A stretch of 32,500 nucleotides of DNA from Neocallimastix lanati (nom. inval.) (Eukaryota > Neocallimastigomycota > Neocallimastigomycetes > Neocallimastigales > Neocallimastigaceae): positions 10,001 through 42,500 of the forward strand of contig JACVTC010000232.1 in the NCBI GenBank assembly GCA_016946835.1. Reading direction: 5' to 3'. Below the pieces are notes generated by a model, which worked only from the letters and a program-made list of their open reading frames with translations, had not been told where the DNA came from and did not search any database. The position numbers and the translations under genes are program-made. This document shows, one piece after another, positions 29,925-32,500 of the stretch. The number at the start of each line of letters is the position of its first letter. The stretch's first letter is position 1.

Positions 29925-30637
29925 TTAATTCCATTTTCTGTGTTTAATAAATTTTCTCAATAAGTATTCCTCTCTGGTTTCTTCAGGTAGTTGCATATCG
30001 ATATTCACTGTTAATTCGAAGGCCGAAAGCAATTCATCCCACTCTTTCTCTTGTTCATTTAATAAACGTAAATATAAGCCAATTTCCTTGTTCCTATTTT
30101 CCATTTTGCCGTTAGTCTCAGGGTGGTAGGATATTGCGGTTTTTATGTAAATGTTGTATAAATCCAAGAATCCTTTTGTTTAAGTAGATACAAACTGTGT
30201 TTCATTGTCTGTTATAAGTATTTCAGGTATTTCATGACGATTAAACACTTCTGCGATAAAGTCGATATTATCCGTAGATTCTGTCTTTTGAAGAGGTTTG
30301 GCTTCAACCCATTCCGTAAAATAGTCTACTAACACTACTTTGTATGTATTGATTGTTCCTTTTTGCAATATATAGATGTCCAATTAATTCGGTCCAACCC
30401 GTAGAAATGGTGCTTCTGCCGGGGTAGATATACTTTTAGGAGTCCTTTGGATATGGTCTTGGACGGAAAACTTGACACTTGTGACACGTTTTGACTATCA
30501 ATTTTCACCTCTCGAAATACAGAAACATACACTTTCCAATTAAGGGAAAAAATATCCTATTTATTTCCCCGTTGAAACGTAGCCGGAGTACTAGTGAAAC
30601 CGAAAGGCATTATTACAAAATTATAATTTCCAAACTA
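29925..30637 (-). pseudogene. Ty3/gypsy pol fragment with internal deletions
   Basis: Read from 30637 down. RT: FGNYNFVIMPFGFTSTPATF (usual Y-x-F-x-VMPFGL-x-x-APATFQ), stop TAG at 30557-30559, then a palm segment where YxDD is expected but FREV is read. About 15 bp later comes the integrase zinc-finger half CHKC (30486-30475), so the rest of RT, RNase H and the HH half are missing. The core follows: LDIYI, DYFTEWVEAKPL, LITDN (D at 30209-30207), a TAA at 30180-30182, then ISYHPETNGKMEN (E at 30101-30099). Counting the stop as a residue, the last two catalytic positions keep D-35-E spacing. Further on, LLSA joins FELTVN without the usual 20 or so residues between. Confidence 0.9.
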
Positions 30638-30644
30638 TGGGATG

Positions 30645-30890
30645 TGATTGAAAACATGGATGAAATAAATAGATCAGATGAATTCCCTAATGATATTTGA
30701 TGGAGAATTAATTAATTTAGTAATTATGAAGAATGAAAATGATGTTGAAAATAATGTTGTAAATAGGATTGAAGATATTTCAATGAATAATAAAATAAAT
30801 ATTGAAAATATTGATGGCGAAGAATTAATATATACAATTTCTTAGACGAAGAAATGGATCATCTTTGTCCACTAGACTAGATAATCCATT
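30645..30890 (+). pseudogene. Possible plus-strand coding remnant
   Basis: Three plus-strand frames read as acidic, Asn-rich protein rather than repeat translation: a piece ending DEFPNDI (stop at 30698-30700), an overlapping frame 30693-30845 containing IFDGELINLV and IDGEELIYTIS, and LDEEMDHLCPLD just after. Together they look like one gene broken by frameshifts. The pattern loosely recalls the acidic C-terminal tails of pogo/Tigger-type transposases, but I cannot confirm that. The left part overlaps the antisense RT fragment, which is the firmer call there. Confidence 0.25.
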
Positions 30891-31140
30891 TATTTTATTT
30901 TATTTTATTTTATTTTATTTTATTTTATTCAATCTGTACTTTAATTATATTCATTATTCTACTATTTTATTTTATTTTATTTTATTTTATTTTATTTTAT
31001 TTTATTCAATATGTACTTTATATTCATATTTCTAATATTTATTTTATATTATTTTATTTTATTTTAATTTATTCAATTTAGACTTTATATTTATATTTAA
31101 AATATTTATTTTATTTTATATTACTTTATTTTAGTTCAAT
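30890..31140. repeat. (ATTTT)n array with interspersed ~35-bp segment
   Basis: Pentanucleotide ATTTT runs interrupted three times by a decayed segment starting CAATCTGTACTT (about 30930), CAATATGTACTT (about 31007) and CAATTTAGACTT (about 31074). These are older versions of the segment seen at 32020 and 32301. Confidence 0.92.
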
Positions 31141-31985
31141 AGAAAACTTACCTTTATAACATTATAGACTCAGGCTTTGGATAAAAAATTAACTATACAG
31201 GTAGGGAAATAATTATCATGTTTTAATATATTTATTTTTTTTTTATTATTTTATTTATTATAATTTTTTTAATAATCAATCTTTTTTTATTAATAATTAA
31301 TTGTTATTTTTATTAATAAATAGTTTGGTATTATGAAATTTAAGTAATATTTATATACTCTTTCGAATTTAAATTAAAATTAATTATTTAAAATTAAATA
31401 GTTTATATAGAATTATTAAATTATATCAATAATTCATTTTTGTGTTAATCTTATTTTTATAAATATAATAAAATAATAAATAAAGTATAATTTAATTAGG
31501 ATTAAATATATAATAAATATATATAAAATAATTTTTATTTATATTTATTATATATGAAAATTAGTTATTTAAGTTAAAAAATTTTATATAATAAAATAAG
31601 TAAATAAATTATATTTGAAATAAAATAATAGTTAATTATTTTAAATTTTATAATACTATTTAATTAATTTTTTAAATAAATTTTTAATAAAATTATATAA
31701 TTTGAATATAAATTTTTATACTAGTCTTTGTTAAAGTTTTCCTCTGCTTTCAGAGTACATCGATAATGATTTATAAAAATTTCAAGCAATAGTTCATTCG
31801 ATAACTTATTAATATCTTGCCTAAATAAAATAAAAAAAAAATTATTTTTATAATATAAATATACATAAAATTAATATATGTTATAATTAATTAAGTCATT
31901 TATTATTAATAAATGATGATATAATTCTTTACCTATTCAATAGACTAACTATTCCTATATTAAATATATTTTTTGTAATTATTAT
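31141..31985. other. A+T-rich spacer, no gene seen
   Basis: No gene or element recognised. A slightly G+C-richer patch, CCTCTGCTTTCAGAGTACATCG at about 31741-31762, ends an otherwise plain A+T-rich stretch; it contains a small CTCTG/CAGAG hairpin. Confidence 0.55.
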
Positions 31986-32500
31986 TTTTTTTATTTTATT
32001 TTTTTTATTTTATTTTATTCAATCTGTACTTCATATTTATATTTCAAATATTTATTTATTTTATTTTATTTTATTTTATTTTATTTTATTTTATTTTATT
32101 TTATTTTATTTTATTTTATTTTATTTTATTTTATTTTATTTTATTTTATTTTATTTTATTTTATTTTATTTTATTTTATTTTATTTTATTTTATTTTATT
32201 TTATTTTATTTTATTTTATTTTATTTTATTTTATTTTATTTTATTTTATTTTATTTTATTTTATTTTATTTTATTTTATTTTATTTTATTTTATTTTATT
32301 CAATCTGTACTTCATATTTATATTTCAAATATTTATTTTATTTTATTTTATTTTATTTTATTTTATTTTATTTTATTTTATTTTATTTTATTTTATTTTA
32401 TTTTATTTTATTTTATTTTATTTTATTTTATTTTATTTTATTTTATTTTATTTTATTTTATTTTATTTTATTTTATTTTATTTTATTTTATTTTATTTTA
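31986..32500. repeat. Long (TTTTA)n array with identical spacer segments
   Basis: About 48 uninterrupted TTTTA units at about 32057-32299 and about 33 more from about 32335 to the window edge. They are separated by a segment running CAATCTGTACTTCATATT to TTTCAAATATT that occurs identically at about 32018 and 32301. Long pure tracts and identical spacers point to recent expansion of a composite unit. Confidence 0.95.

Noticed and set aside
30491-30700. 69-codon plus-strand frame as a gene
   Set aside because: Its first two-thirds are antisense to recognisable gypsy RT motifs (MPFGF, PATF); only the distal part is kept as a doubtful remnant.

Overview
The window is extremely A+T-rich eukaryotic nuclear DNA. 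It has five intact nuclear-type tRNA genes, each followed by a T run that fits RNA polymerase III termination, long simple-sequence and minisatellite arrays, and decayed Ty3/gypsy and Ty1/copia reverse-transcribing elements. No intact protein gene was found. The composition, dense microsatellites and retroelement remains would suit an anaerobic gut fungus (Neocallimastigomycota) or a similarly A+T-rich protist. That placement is inference only.

Layout. 1-4390: three tandem-repeat arrays (TTGTATTTA type; a 55-bp satellite of 21 units; a T-tract minisatellite). 4699-6383: tRNA-Leu(CAA), tRNA-Thr(UGU) and tRNA-Arg(UCU), with pyrimidine-rich minisatellites between Leu and Thr. 8008-12778: end-to-end arrays of solo-LTR-like elements. 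12830-13725: another minisatellite, then tRNA-Ala(UGC) on the minus strand. 14726-17323: a young, apparently complete but non-coding LTR retrotransposon on the minus strand, with identical 568-bp LTRs, a primer-binding site, a polypurine tract and a 4-bp target duplication. 17330-25719: a second, larger array of TG...CA elements. 26412-26483: tRNA-Trp(CCA). 28030-29340: microsatellites and a doubtful two-exon reading frame. 29341-30637: copia and gypsy pol pseudogenes side by side. 30890-32500: long (TTTTA)n arrays.

The most interesting content is a family of six non-coding elements, called PK-1 to PK-6 here (about 700-1050 bp each; PK-2 is longer because another element sits inside it). They start TGTAA, end TTACA, and have hairpins at the termini. 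Internally they carry a chain of helices that includes an H-type pseudoknot with an A-rich third loop. Both pseudoknot helices show compensatory changes between copies, so the folded RNA (or single strand) appears to be under selection.

The PK elements and the other LTR-like elements are packed end to end, separated only by the 4-6 bp expected of a target-site duplication. The clearest case is CAAAT-[PK-4]-CAAAT-[PK-5]-CAAAT-[PK-6]-CAAAT; others use T runs or TTCG. This implies repeated integration at the same junction. The simplest reading is solo LTRs of retrotransposons that target their own ends; a separate class of structured non-autonomous element cannot be excluded from this window.
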